A stretch of 64,000 nt of DNA from JBCCQH01 sp039024435 (GTDB taxonomy: Bacteria; Bacteroidota; Bacteroidia; J057; JADKCL01). Below, piece after piece: positions 1 through 8,070 of this stretch (the first letter of the stretch is position 1; the number at the start of each line of letters is the position of its first letter). The notes beneath the pieces were generated by a model that searched no databases, was not told the origin of the DNA, and worked only from the letters and a program-made list of their open reading frames with translations. A program made the translations under genes and the position numbers. The stretch lies in NCBI GenBank assembly GCA_039024435.1, contig JBCCQH010000026.1, positions 8,625-72,624 of the forward strand, given 5' to 3'.

Positions 1-319
1 GGGCCAGCATGCGTACCTGGGCGATCAACTGGGCTACCTCAGCTTCAGGATCAGTATCATAATAGACCAGGCTCTTCAGGATAAACCGATACAAATAGTT
101 TTTTCCGGCGGAAAACTGGCTCCCGGTCAGATCGCCGAAATGCTTCATCAATTTCGACTCATTGTAAGTATCCTGGCGGTCGATCAAGTCGAAAAGCGTC
201 GTATATCTTTTGTCGCGTCCGCCGGCCAGCAGCCCCGTCAACAATTTGAATGTACGTTTTTCCCCTTTATGCAGGGATTTGATCAACCGAAATAAATCTT
301 CGGAAGGACTACGTCTCAT
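1..319 (-). CDS. Unrecognised helical protein, N-terminal part (cut by window edge)
   Basis: The minus strand is open from an ATG at 319 to the left edge and translates to about 106 residues beginning MRRSPSEDLFRLIKSLHKGE. The gene continues outside the window. The opening block (LFRLIKSLHKGEKRTFKLL, then FDLIDRQ, then GKNYLYRFILKSL) matches, position for position, the start of the gene at 989-2497 (LFQLVKSLNRTDKRNFRLL, FAAIDRQ, TKNYLYNSILRSL) and more distantly the gene at 42902-44350. There is no signal peptide. I do not recognise the family; the 502-residue paralogue suggests a helical-repeat (TPR-like) scaffold protein. The two neighbours are same-strand tandem paralogues about 670 bases apart. 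Confidence 0.7.
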   Translation of the reverse strand, partial: MRRSPSEDLFRLIKSLHKGEKRTFKLLTGLLAGGRDKRYTTLFDLIDRQDTYNESKLMKHFGDLTGSQFSAGKNYLYRFILKSLVYYDTDPEAEVAQLIAQVRMLA

Positions 320-988
320 GTTACCATTTTGAAAGTTAGCAGATGGGGAGCAGGTTTTGGTCAAGCCCCTTTTTGCATCTACACGAAAGTACTTATTTCG
401 CTCGATTCTTGTCAACTTTTGTGATACGATTTTGTCCACAGATGATATTTCGGTGATTTCATTTAAACACAGTAGAATTGCTTGTCAATGTGTCAATTTC
501 GCCCTTACACAAATTCATTGCACTTCTATCCGGTTCGCGTTTATTCCGGCAGTGTCAAATGAATTGTTACAGGTTTTGGGAAACAGCCCAGGAAATCAGG
601 GGATATACATTGGGAAAAAGTCGGAAACGGAGGGCCCTAAAAAGTGAAACCCCAGGTGCCGGGCGGCTCCTGGGCGTTTCATGCCTTTTGAGAAAATTGG
701 TGGTTGTTGGATTGATTGAGGGACCACAAGGTTGCTCTTTTTGAGCGCTTTGTCAAACCAGTTTTGCCCTACAATTAGGTTTTCAACAAGCTCCAATTCT
801 TTTTCCATCAGCACTAATTTATCACAAATATCTGATTATCAATCATTAAACACCATTCCAAATTTATTGAAAATTTATGCTTGATAGGCCTATTTTGTGG
901 ATAACTATTTTCTTGCCCCCGGTACTTTTTTCGATTATTCCCCACTATTCTCATCGATGAAGCCCCTTTCCCGCTGTCAATCTATCAC
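320..988. other. Intergenic stretch between two paralogues
   Basis: I see no convincing gene here. The sequence is AT-richer than the flanking genes. It holds a hairpin at 646-680 (GAAAC CCCAGG paired with CCTGGG C GTTTC, one bulged base, 12-base loop) that could be a terminator remnant; there is no clear T-run on either side. A 72-codon minus-strand reading frame at 596-814 opens from GTG and overlaps this hairpin; its second half looks like read-through of the palindrome rather than protein. Confidence 0.5.
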
Positions 989-2497
989 CTAAACTTCCCG
1001 GGAACGCAGCCGCAACAGCTCCGCCATCGGGCGATGCTGCAACTTTCCGCCTAACCAAATCGGGAGGAAAAGGGTTTCCATGGCCGTCGCTTCAAATTCA
1101 ATTTTCCGGAGCAAGTCCAGTTCCTTTTGCATCGCTTTCAAAATGCGCTCTTGTTTTCCGTCGCCTTTGGCTTGGATCAACATTCGCACCGTGCGGACCA
1201 CCAAGCGTTCCACTTGGCACATCCGATTGCGTTTAAAGATGAAGCGGATGGTGCTTTTGAGATTGTGCTCGACCAGGTCATCGTTCCCCAACTCGTAGTG
1301 GACCAGCAGATTCAGCAAGCGGGCATTGGATTGCAAGTCCTGCCGCAGGTCGGAGCGTGGCTCATTCAGGAAAGCATTGATCCAGCGCAGCGCTTCCTTT
1401 GCATCGTTGGCCACCAGGCTCATCCAGGCTGCGTGGTAGCACAACTCGAGTACCACCGACTTCGGCAACTGGTCCCGCTCTTCCCGGAGCAACGTGCCCA
1501 CCTCCGCCAGGATCGCGGCGCTCTGGCGCGGATCACCGCGGAAAAGGGCCAGCAGCAGTCGATTCAACGCCCCATTGATCCGGGCTACCCGACAATCGGT
1601 CCCCGCCTGATCCAGCACTTCTTCCAACAAGTCTTCTGCCGCCACCAATTGACCGTGGGCGATGTATCCACGAATGACATCTTGCACCGCTGACTCGGCG
1701 AGATTCCCCCACTCCACCTTCAGAAATTTGTGCTCCGCAAACAGTACCGCGATCGCCCGTCCTGCGGCAATGCCCGCCGCCGGTTGATTTTGATAAATCG
1801 CCAAACACTGCTGCAAACGGAGGCGCAGGCCCTCCGACCGATGACTACCCGGCCGGTAGTCCGCTTGCATCTGACGATCACCGAGAATCGTCGCCAATTG
1901 TTTTACGTCGGAAGGCTGGCGGGCGTGGCGACTGGCCAGCATCCGCAAGCGTACTTCGTCCAGCATTTGCTGGTACCTCCGTATTTCCAACAGCCCCGTC
2001 GTGGCCGCACGTTCCTCCTCAGCCATGCGCACAGTCTGTTCTCCGCCATCGCGGACGTTTTCCTCAGCCCGCAAAATTTCTCGCTCCAACCCAATCAGAT
2101 CCAAGACTTCGTTGAAATCTTCCACCGATCCCGCCCGCTTGCGGGCCTTGCGCAGGATTTTTTCCGCTTGCACCTGCAGACCCTTATCGATCAGGATCCG
2201 GACGTACAGCGCCGAACGCGAGTGCGACACTGCGGGTCCCCGATAGAAATGCGCCAGGGACCGCAAAATTGAATTGTACAGATAATTCTTCGTGACCGAA
2301 AACTGCTTGACCATCGAATCGCCTTTGAACTGCCGGAGCAAGCGGTTCTCATCATAAACTGACTGTCGATCAATCGCGGCAAATAACTTGAGGTATTTCT
2401 TATTTCCGGAAGTCAACTGGGTCAGCAAACGAAAATTCCGCTTGTCGGTACGATTGAGCGACTTTACCAACTGAAATAAGCTATCCGTTCTGCGCAT
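989..2497 (-). CDS. Unrecognised 502-residue helical protein
   Basis: A soluble protein without signal peptide or membrane segments. It is rich in Leu, Arg, Glu and Ala with long amphipathic stretches, consistent with a TPR-like all-helical fold (inference). The first 95 residues are clearly related to the truncated gene at 1-319 and weakly to 42902-44350, which share length (about 480-500 residues) and the pattern: short N-terminal helix, a Lys/Arg-rich second helix, an FxxIDRQ-like block, then (T/G)KNYLYxxILxSL. Roles could be scaffolding or regulation, but nothing in the sequence shows which. The start is the first ATG, with no alternative that keeps the conserved N-terminus. Confidence 0.75.
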   Translation of the reverse strand: MRRTDSLFQLVKSLNRTDKRNFRLLTQLTSGNKKYLKLFAAIDRQSVYDENRLLRQFKGDSMVKQFSVTKNYLYNSILRSLAHFYRGPAVSHSRSALYVRILIDKGLQVQAEKILRKARKRAGSVEDFNEVLDLIGLEREILRAEENVRDGGEQTVRMAEEERAATTGLLEIRRYQQMLDEVRLRMLASRHARQPSDVKQLATILGDRQMQADYRPGSHRSEGLRLRLQQCLAIYQNQPAAGIAAGRAIAVLFAEHKFLKVEWGNLAESAVQDVIRGYIAHGQLVAAEDLLEEVLDQAGTDCRVARINGALNRLLLALFRGDPRQSAAILAEVGTLLREERDQLPKSVVLELCYHAAWMSLVANDAKEALRWINAFLNEPRSDLRQDLQSNARLLNLLVHYELGNDDLVEHNLKSTIRFIFKRNRMCQVERLVVRTVRMLIQAKGDGKQERILKAMQKELDLLRKIEFEATAMETLFLPIWLGGKLQHRPMAELLRLRSREV

Positions 2498-2598
2498 AGA
2501 TCAGAATTCTAATTTATTTTGCTCGCTAAAGCATTGGTTAATAGACGATAAACCAGTCATAGGACGATATAAATTGACGATCACAGTGCTAATATATA

Positions 2599-2616
2599 GC
2601 AAAAACTGGTTTTTGC
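2599..2616. repeat. Short perfect palindrome upstream of the paralogue
   Basis: GCAAAAA CTGG TTTTTGC is a perfect 7-bp inverted repeat with a 4-base loop, about 100 bases upstream of the ATG at 2497 (minus). It could be an operator for that gene or part of a terminator for an upstream transcript. Sequence alone does not decide this. Confidence 0.3.
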
Positions 2617-2671
2617 AATCCTCCATGTTTGCGTATTTTCATAGGTGTTAGCTCATTGGATTTTAAACGAC

Positions 2672-2826
2672 ATGTGATATTAGCCCCCTGCTCTGGAGCT
2701 TTCTGCTCCTCCAACGGCTATATATAGTTCCGAAGACCTTGCGGTCAAGTCGGAACGTTGGTGTTTTGGCCCCATTACAGGACACAAGACGCCCACCGGG
2801 ATAGACTCTGTCTGGTTTTTATACAT
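2672..2826 (+). ncRNA. Candidate structured small RNA, class unknown
   Basis: Three consecutive hairpins and a terminator-like fourth can be drawn by eye. The first is AGCC...GGAGC-TTTCT-GCTCC...GGCT (about 2682-2722). The second is GTTCCGA-A-GACC-TTGC-GGTC-AAG-TCGGAAC (about 2728-2757). The third is GGTG-TTTTG...CAAGAC-GC-CCACC with an inner CC/GG pair (about 2759-2801). The fourth is CC-GGGAT-AGAC-TCT-GTCT-GG followed by TTTTTAT (about 2800-2825). No protein reading frame explains the region. Size and dense pairing are compatible with a 6S-like or other housekeeping small RNA of Bacteroidota, but I do not recognise signature motifs of 6S, SRP, tmRNA, RNase P or a known riboswitch. Boundaries are approximate. 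Confidence 0.45.
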
Positions 2827-2856
2827 TTAGTTAGTAGTTACATTGCAGTTATTTTC

Positions 2857-2888
2857 AAAAGTCCTCCGCCCGGAGGGCTTTTGTTTTT
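2857..2888 (+). terminator. Rho-independent terminator
   Basis: AAAAG-T-CCTCCG, a two-base CC loop, CGGAGG-G-CTTTT, then TTGTTTTT. The stem has 11 pairs and a clear T-rich tail on the plus strand. It lies about 30 bases after the candidate RNA at 2672-2826 and about 200 bases before the T9SS genes, so a plus-strand transcript ends here although no protein gene precedes it. Confidence 0.75.
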
Positions 2889-2972
2889 CGGCCCCCTACC
2901 CGATTGATCGAGAAATCGGAGCAAAAGACTTCCTTTTATGGTCCAACATGTAGATTGAGCCGACAAAAAAGA

Positions 2973-2980
2973 TATATTTG
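2973..2980 (+). promoter_or_regulatory. Bacteroidota -7 box upstream of porP/sprF
   Basis: TATATTTG matches the TANNTTTG -7 element of the Bacteroidota primary sigma factor exactly, about 106 bases before the ATG at 3087. No good TTG sits 19-21 bases upstream, so this is a half-supported promoter for the T9SS gene pair. Confidence 0.4.
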
Positions 2981-3086
2981 TTCCTAGAATCAAGATCCAC
3001 TCTATTTTGCAGATGTATTAAATTGCGGCAAGACGCTCGGGTGAGAAGTAGGTTTCCCTGAGTCAGCAAATGATGTCCGTGTAATC

Positions 3087-4007
3087 ATGAAACGGTTGAT
3101 TTGGTTGGTATTGGCGAGTGTGCTATTGCCCGCAGCGGCAAAGGCCCAGCATTACCCCATGTTCAGCCAGTACATGTTCAATGGACTGGTCATCAATCCC
3201 GCTTACACCGGGAGCCGCGATGCCCTCAGCCTTACTGCCCTGTACCGGCAGCAGTGGACCGGATTTCGGGGTGCCCCGCGCACCCAAACCGTGACCGCAC
3301 ACAGTCCTCTGAAAAATCCCCGCAACAACTTTGGGGTTACGTTTCTGCACGACCGCGTTGGGGTATCCACCCACACGATGGCTTACGGCAGCTACGCATA
3401 CCGAATCGACCTAGGGGAGCGGGCCGGTCGCCTCGCTTTCGGATTGCAGGGCGGACTCTCCTTGTTGCAAGATCGCTGGACCGAAATCATTACCGATCAA
3501 AACGGCGACGAAGTCTTCTCCGCAAATTCGCCCACCTTTGTTGTCCCCCGGGTGGGCTTTGGGGTGTACTACGATCACCGCCGCTGGTATTTTGGCGCTT
3601 CGGTGCCCTTTTTGCTGGACTACAAAAACTCCGATTACACACAGTACGTCGCCAATTCTTTCCAGTACCGGCCCTACATGCTCACCGCCGGAGTGCTCAT
3701 TCGACTCAATCCCGACTTCATTTTGAAGCCCTCCATCCTGGTAAAATATTTGCGCAATTCCCCGATTCAGGGGGACTTTAATGCAAATCTCATCTTCAAG
3801 GACGTTTTTTGGATCGGTGCGAGTTACCGCACCGGTGACGCAATGGTAGGCATGTTGGAATACCAGATCAACCCGCAATTCCGCATCGGTTACGCTTTTG
3901 ATTATACGATCACCGAGTTGCGGCGGTACCACAACGGATCCCACGAATTCATGCTGCGCTACGAATTTGGTTACAAAGTCAAAGCCATGAGTCCCAGATA
4001 CTTTTAA
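3087..4007 (+). CDS. PorP/SprF family T9SS outer-membrane protein
   Basis: 306 residues with a signal peptide (MKRLIWLVLASVLLPAAAKA, cleaved before QHYP). The mature start QHYPMFSQYMFNGLVINPAYTGSR is the family hallmark: PorP/SprF proteins begin with a QxPxFSQYM-like block and an INPAYAG-like turn. The rest is alternating beta-barrel strands ending in an aromatic residue (SPRYF), as outer-membrane proteins do. The family assists T9SS function and SprB/adhesin export at the outer membrane. The stop codon overlaps the ATG of the next gene by one base (TAATG), so the two are translated as a coupled pair, the usual arrangement for this family with OmpA-domain partners. Confidence 0.92.
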   Translation: MKRLIWLVLASVLLPAAAKAQHYPMFSQYMFNGLVINPAYTGSRDALSLTALYRQQWTGFRGAPRTQTVTAHSPLKNPRNNFGVTFLHDRVGVSTHTMAYGSYAYRIDLGERAGRLAFGLQGGLSLLQDRWTEIITDQNGDEVFSANSPTFVVPRVGFGVYYDHRRWYFGASVPFLLDYKNSDYTQYVANSFQYRPYMLTAGVLIRLNPDFILKPSILVKYLRNSPIQGDFNANLIFKDVFWIGASYRTGDAMVGMLEYQINPQFRIGYAFDYTITELRRYHNGSHEFMLRYEFGYKVKAMSPRYF

Positions 4008-6907
4008 TGCACTACTTCAAGCACAAATCGATTTTACGGTGTGCCATCCGCCTGGCTGTGGCGGTGCTTTTACTCACTTGGGTCACCGGGACGGTGCGGG
4101 CACAATCCAGCAAATGGCTGCAAAAAGGGGAAGCGGCATTTTCCGAACAATCCTACCCGGAAGCGATTCAGTATTTTGAATGGGCCCACAAGAAAAAAGC
4201 GGGGATCGCGGCCTTGGAAGGACTCGGAAAATGCCATTGGGCCCTCAAACGCTACTCCGAAGCAGAAAAATGGTACCGATTGGCGAGCGAAACGGCGGGA
4301 AGTCCAGCGATCAATTACTTTTATTGGGGTCGGTGCCTGATGGCCAATGAAAAATACACCGCTGCCAGCGATGCTTTTAAAAAATGCGCCCAACTGCTTC
4401 CACCCACGCAGTCGGCCGACTACCTCAGCCTCCTAAACCTTATTCAAGGGCTAAAACGCGATTCCAGCGACTTCGAAATCCAGCCCCTCCCCTTCAACTC
4501 CCCGGTCTCCGACTTCAGCCCGATGTGGTTCGGCGATGGCCTCGCCTTTACCTCCGCCCGACGCAACGAAGCCGGCATCGCCACCATCTCCAATGTCGAC
4601 GGATCCCGCCTCACCGATCTTTGGTACGTGGCGCAGAACCCCGCCGGCGATTGGCAAAAGCCCCGCCCGATCAAGGCCCTCAACTCGCGCATCAACGAAG
4701 GTCCGTTGACCATCGACTCCACCCGCAAGATCTTGTACTTTACCCGCAATGATCCGGGTATGTTGCGCAGCCGAGACCGCAGTCAGCGCCTCAACAAACT
4801 CCGCATCTACACCGCACTCTGGGGTGAGGAAACTGGCTGGACCGGCGGTGATCCCCTTCCCTTCAGCACCGGTGAACACGCCGTCGGGCATCCGGCCCTC
4901 GGTCCCGATGGGCAGCACCTCTATTTCGCGGCGGAATTGCCGGGCGGCGACGGCGGCACTGACCTGTGGCGGGTGACCCTCAGTGGTGATCAATGGACTG
5001 CCCCCGTGCACCTGGACGCTCCAATCAATACCGCCGGCGACGAGCTTTTTCCTTACCTGGGCAAAGACGGGACCCTCTACTTTGCTTCCGACGGTCACTT
5101 GGGGCTCGGCGGCTTGGACCTGTTTATGGCCCGGCCCGATGGTTCTGGAGGATTTCTGCCCCCGGTGAATATGGGCTACCCGCTCAACACCCACGCCGAT
5201 GATCTGGGGTACGTGACCCGCGACCGCGGGCGCACCGGCTATTTCAGTTCCAACCGCGGTGGTGACCCAACCGATGACAACATTTACGCTTTCCGGCAAT
5301 TGCGCCCCCGATTTGCCTGCATCCCACAACAAGAAAACAACTATTGCTTCCGCTTTACCGACGCGGGCGGTCTGGAAATGGAATCGGATACCGTATCGTT
5401 GCTGCACGAATGGAATTTTGGGAAGGGCGACCGCATCATCGGCGATTCGGCGAACTATTGCTTCCCCGGTCCCGGTACCTACATCGTCGAGCTCAATCTG
5501 GTCGACACCATTTCCGGGTTCGTGTTCCTCAACGAAGCGACCTATGAAGTCGCAGTTACCGACATTGAGCAGATCTACATCGATGGGCCCGATACCGTAA
5601 TCGTCGGCGAAAACGTGGTCTTTGATGGTTTCCGTTCCCAGATTCCGGGTTGTAAAATCAACGAATTTTACTGGGAAATCAGCGATGGAACCAAATTCAA
5701 GGGCGATTCTATCCGCCTGAGCTTCTCGGATGAAGGCCAGTACCGCATCAGCCTGGGCGCGGCCGGGGACAGTGCCAATACCAGCCTCCGCTGTCTCAAC
5801 TGCGTCTACCGCGACATCACCGTACTGAGCGAGACCCAAATGCGGGCAGTGCAGGACTCCTTGCGCGCGGCCGCAGCCACCGAAATGAAACGCCGACGCA
5901 ATGATCCCCGCTACCAGGACTCACTGCGGGCCGCCCAGCGCCGAGTGGCCATGGTCCAACAACTCCGCGACTCCGCCGACCAAGTCTTCCGGCTGGAGTT
6001 GCTCAGAAGCCGGGAGCGAATCGACCCCAAATCACTTGACTTTAAGAATTATCCCATACGGGAGTTTGACCTAAGGGGGGACTACTCTTACACCGTGGGC
6101 GAAGCAGATGACCCCCTGCAATTGTATCCACTCTTTCGGGAGGCGGTGGACGAAGGCTTCGAGGACGCCATCGTCGTGGCCATGGTCGAGGAGTCCGAAT
6201 CTGGCGTAGACACCATCAAGGGCGTAGCCTTGCCCGCCGAACGCACCGAACGAGGAATTACTTTGTTCAAAGGCACAGTTGTGGACAGCCAAGGCAATCC
6301 CCTTGCCGCTGAAATCAATCTGGAAGATCTGGAAAAAGGCATCCGGCTGGTGCGCTCCAAAGCGGATGACGAAGGCAAGTTCCGCCTGGAACTCCCCAAC
6401 GGAAAACTCTACGGTTATTACCTCGATCTTCCGGACTACTATCCAGTTTCCAACCGCATTGACCTGCGGGAAGTCGACACCTCCGCTGGCAAGCCCCTGA
6501 TCATCGTCAATGAGGAAATCAAAATGATGACTGTCCGGGAAATCTTTGAACAGGGCCTTGCGGTACGCATCAACAATGTATTCTTTGACTTTGACCGGGA
6601 CGAACTGCGCCCGGAATCGCGCTACGAGTTGGATCGCCTCGCCCGGATATTGCTGGAAAATCCCAATCTCAACGTCGAAATCATGGGCCACACCGATGAT
6701 GTCGGGAATGATGCCTACAACCTCGATTTGAGTCGCCGTCGGGCGCGCTCGGTAATGAGATACTTGGTTCTCTCGGGATACCCGGTCGACAAGATCACCT
6801 ACGCGGGCTACGGAGAACGCCAGCCTTTGGTAGAAAACGACAGCCCGGAGGGACAGCAACTCAACCGCCGGGTAGAATTCCGTTTCCTGCCCGGGAAGCG
6901 CAATTGA
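4007..6907 (+). CDS. PorE-like T9SS periplasmic protein (TPR, beta-propeller, CRD, OmpA)
   Basis: 966 residues. A signal peptide (to about residue 33, VRAQ) precedes TPR-like helices (about 35-150), then a PD40-type propeller (about 160-440; blade motifs such as SDFSPMWFGDGLAFTSAR, LYFASDGHLGLGGLDLF, GYFSSNRGGDPTDDNIY), a PKD-like region (about 450-620), a charged coiled-coil stretch (about 620-680), a carboxypeptidase-regulatory-like beta domain (about 755-830) and a C-terminal OmpA domain (about 850-960, FFDFDRDELRPES, GHTDDVGNDAYNLDLSRRRA). This order, apart from the PKD-like insert, is that of PorE of Porphyromonas, which anchors T9SS parts to peptidoglycan. Its gene is coupled to the porP/sprF-type gene. 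Function is inferred from architecture. Confidence 0.88.
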   Translation: MHYFKHKSILRCAIRLAVAVLLLTWVTGTVRAQSSKWLQKGEAAFSEQSYPEAIQYFEWAHKKKAGIAALEGLGKCHWALKRYSEAEKWYRLASETAGSPAINYFYWGRCLMANEKYTAASDAFKKCAQLLPPTQSADYLSLLNLIQGLKRDSSDFEIQPLPFNSPVSDFSPMWFGDGLAFTSARRNEAGIATISNVDGSRLTDLWYVAQNPAGDWQKPRPIKALNSRINEGPLTIDSTRKILYFTRNDPGMLRSRDRSQRLNKLRIYTALWGEETGWTGGDPLPFSTGEHAVGHPALGPDGQHLYFAAELPGGDGGTDLWRVTLSGDQWTAPVHLDAPINTAGDELFPYLGKDGTLYFASDGHLGLGGLDLFMARPDGSGGFLPPVNMGYPLNTHADDLGYVTRDRGRTGYFSSNRGGDPTDDNIYAFRQLRPRFACIPQQENNYCFRFTDAGGLEMESDTVSLLHEWNFGKGDRIIGDSANYCFPGPGTYIVELNLVDTISGFVFLNEATYEVAVTDIEQIYIDGPDTVIVGENVVFDGFRSQIPGCKINEFYWEISDGTKFKGDSIRLSFSDEGQYRISLGAAGDSANTSLRCLNCVYRDITVLSETQMRAVQDSLRAAAATEMKRRRNDPRYQDSLRAAQRRVAMVQQLRDSADQVFRLELLRSRERIDPKSLDFKNYPIREFDLRGDYSYTVGEADDPLQLYPLFREAVDEGFEDAIVVAMVEESESGVDTIKGVALPAERTERGITLFKGTVVDSQGNPLAAEINLEDLEKGIRLVRSKADDEGKFRLELPNGKLYGYYLDLPDYYPVSNRIDLREVDTSAGKPLIIVNEEIKMMTVREIFEQGLAVRINNVFFDFDRDELRPESRYELDRLARILLENPNLNVEIMGHTDDVGNDAYNLDLSRRRARSVMRYLVLSGYPVDKITYAGYGERQPLVENDSPEGQQLNRRVEFRFLPGKRN

Positions 6908-7096
6908 TCTTACCCACCCCATCACCCTGCCATACGGACCACACCGCCATCGGTAAAAGGCGGGCATTCTCCGGAAAAACCTCGCCATTTCCCGGCGAAT
7001 CAAGGAGTATTTTGCCGATTTCTCTCAATTATTGCTATCTTGTTTTAACTGATCAGGACAGACCAATTGAGTTTGATATTTTTGAACGATAAAGAA

Positions 7097-8065
7097 ATGC
7101 TTCGTAGGTATCAGATCACATTGGTGTTGGCTTTGCTGTTTGTGGGCAGCGCATTCGGTCAACAATTTCCCGGGGAAGACGAAAACATCCCCTACCTGAT
7201 TACTTTTGGGCAAAACGGCGAGACTTCCTGGGGAGATGATGATTTTTCCCAAACGTTTTTTCTCGCGATTCCCCTTACCGAAAAAGACCCCATCTACATC
7301 CGTGTCTACGATCCAGACATCGGCGGTGCCGTCGATGAGGTCAAAGGCGACTTCAATACCCGCTGCAAATTCTCGGTCTATGGGGGCAAGGAGGCTTTCT
7401 CTCATCCCCACGCACAAGGCTACAACCCCGAAGGCAAGTACGATTCCGGCGTACTGCTCGCCTCCAAGACCTTTGGCGTCAACCCCAAATATGACGAAAA
7501 CTGGTACACTTTCGGCCCATTCAATCCCAACGAAGGCGAAAAGGTGGAGAGCCAGAAAGCCTACATTTTCAAAGTCATTGCCGAAGGCACAACTGGGGAT
7601 GATGGCAATCTCTACAAATATTTTGTGAGCACTCGTCCCAACGAAAACCTGAAAGTTGAAGGTGCGAATGCGTTTACCTACGAGTATACTTTCCGGATGC
7701 CCAATGAGCGTTCCATCTGCCACATCTATCCATTCATCGACGATAACGTGGTGAGCATCAAACAGTACAACTTTGACTGGGATGCGGATGGTCTGATCCG
7801 CGTAGTGTCCATTGCCCGGAAAGGCGAACCCGTCAGCATGTCGGCCGACGATGTCTGGGCCATCAGCAAACACAAAGTGTCGGACCGGGAGAAAAACACC
7901 TCCCTGGACATCCAATTGATAAAATCAAAAGCAATCAACAACAACAATGTCGTGGTGCGCGTCACCAACCAGTACGGCGAGGCCATGCCATTTTACTCGA
8001 TCCCCATCGGAGGCAAGCCCACCTACCAGGCGATCATCAAGGCGGAGAAAATAAAACAGCGCTAA
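7097..8065 (+). CDS. Secreted protein of unknown function
   Basis: About 322 residues. I place the start at the ATG at 7097 because MLRRYQITLVLALLFVGSAFGQ is a clean signal peptide; an upstream TTG at 7067 would add ten residues that spoil it. The mature protein is beta-rich, with repeated acidic and Gly/Asn-rich segments (ITFGQNGETSWGDDD, IYIRVYDPDIGG, YEYTFRMPN) that suggest a jelly-roll or Ig-like extracellular or periplasmic domain. I do not recognise the family. It ends five bases before a large sensor kinase gene, so the two probably form an operon; a role as a partner or ligand-sensing accessory of that kinase is possible but not shown. Confidence 0.7.
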   Translation: MLRRYQITLVLALLFVGSAFGQQFPGEDENIPYLITFGQNGETSWGDDDFSQTFFLAIPLTEKDPIYIRVYDPDIGGAVDEVKGDFNTRCKFSVYGGKEAFSHPHAQGYNPEGKYDSGVLLASKTFGVNPKYDENWYTFGPFNPNEGEKVESQKAYIFKVIAEGTTGDDGNLYKYFVSTRPNENLKVEGANAFTYEYTFRMPNERSICHIYPFIDDNVVSIKQYNFDWDADGLIRVVSIARKGEPVSMSADDVWAISKHKVSDREKNTSLDIQLIKSKAINNNNVVVRVTNQYGEAMPFYSIPIGGKPTYQAIIKAEKIKQR

Positions 8066-8070
8066 CGAAC

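Noticed and set aside
596..814. 72-codon minus-strand frame opening at GTG
   Set aside because: The second half is read-through of a hairpin (646-680) and has no protein character; no promoter or conserved context. The first half, MEKELELVENLIVGQNWFDK, is helical-looking, so a short real peptide cannot be excluded.
4451..5839. Long antisense frame of 462 codons inside the PorE-like gene
   Set aside because: A shadow of the real gene; GC-rich coding DNA often gives long open antisense frames, and its translation has no domain.
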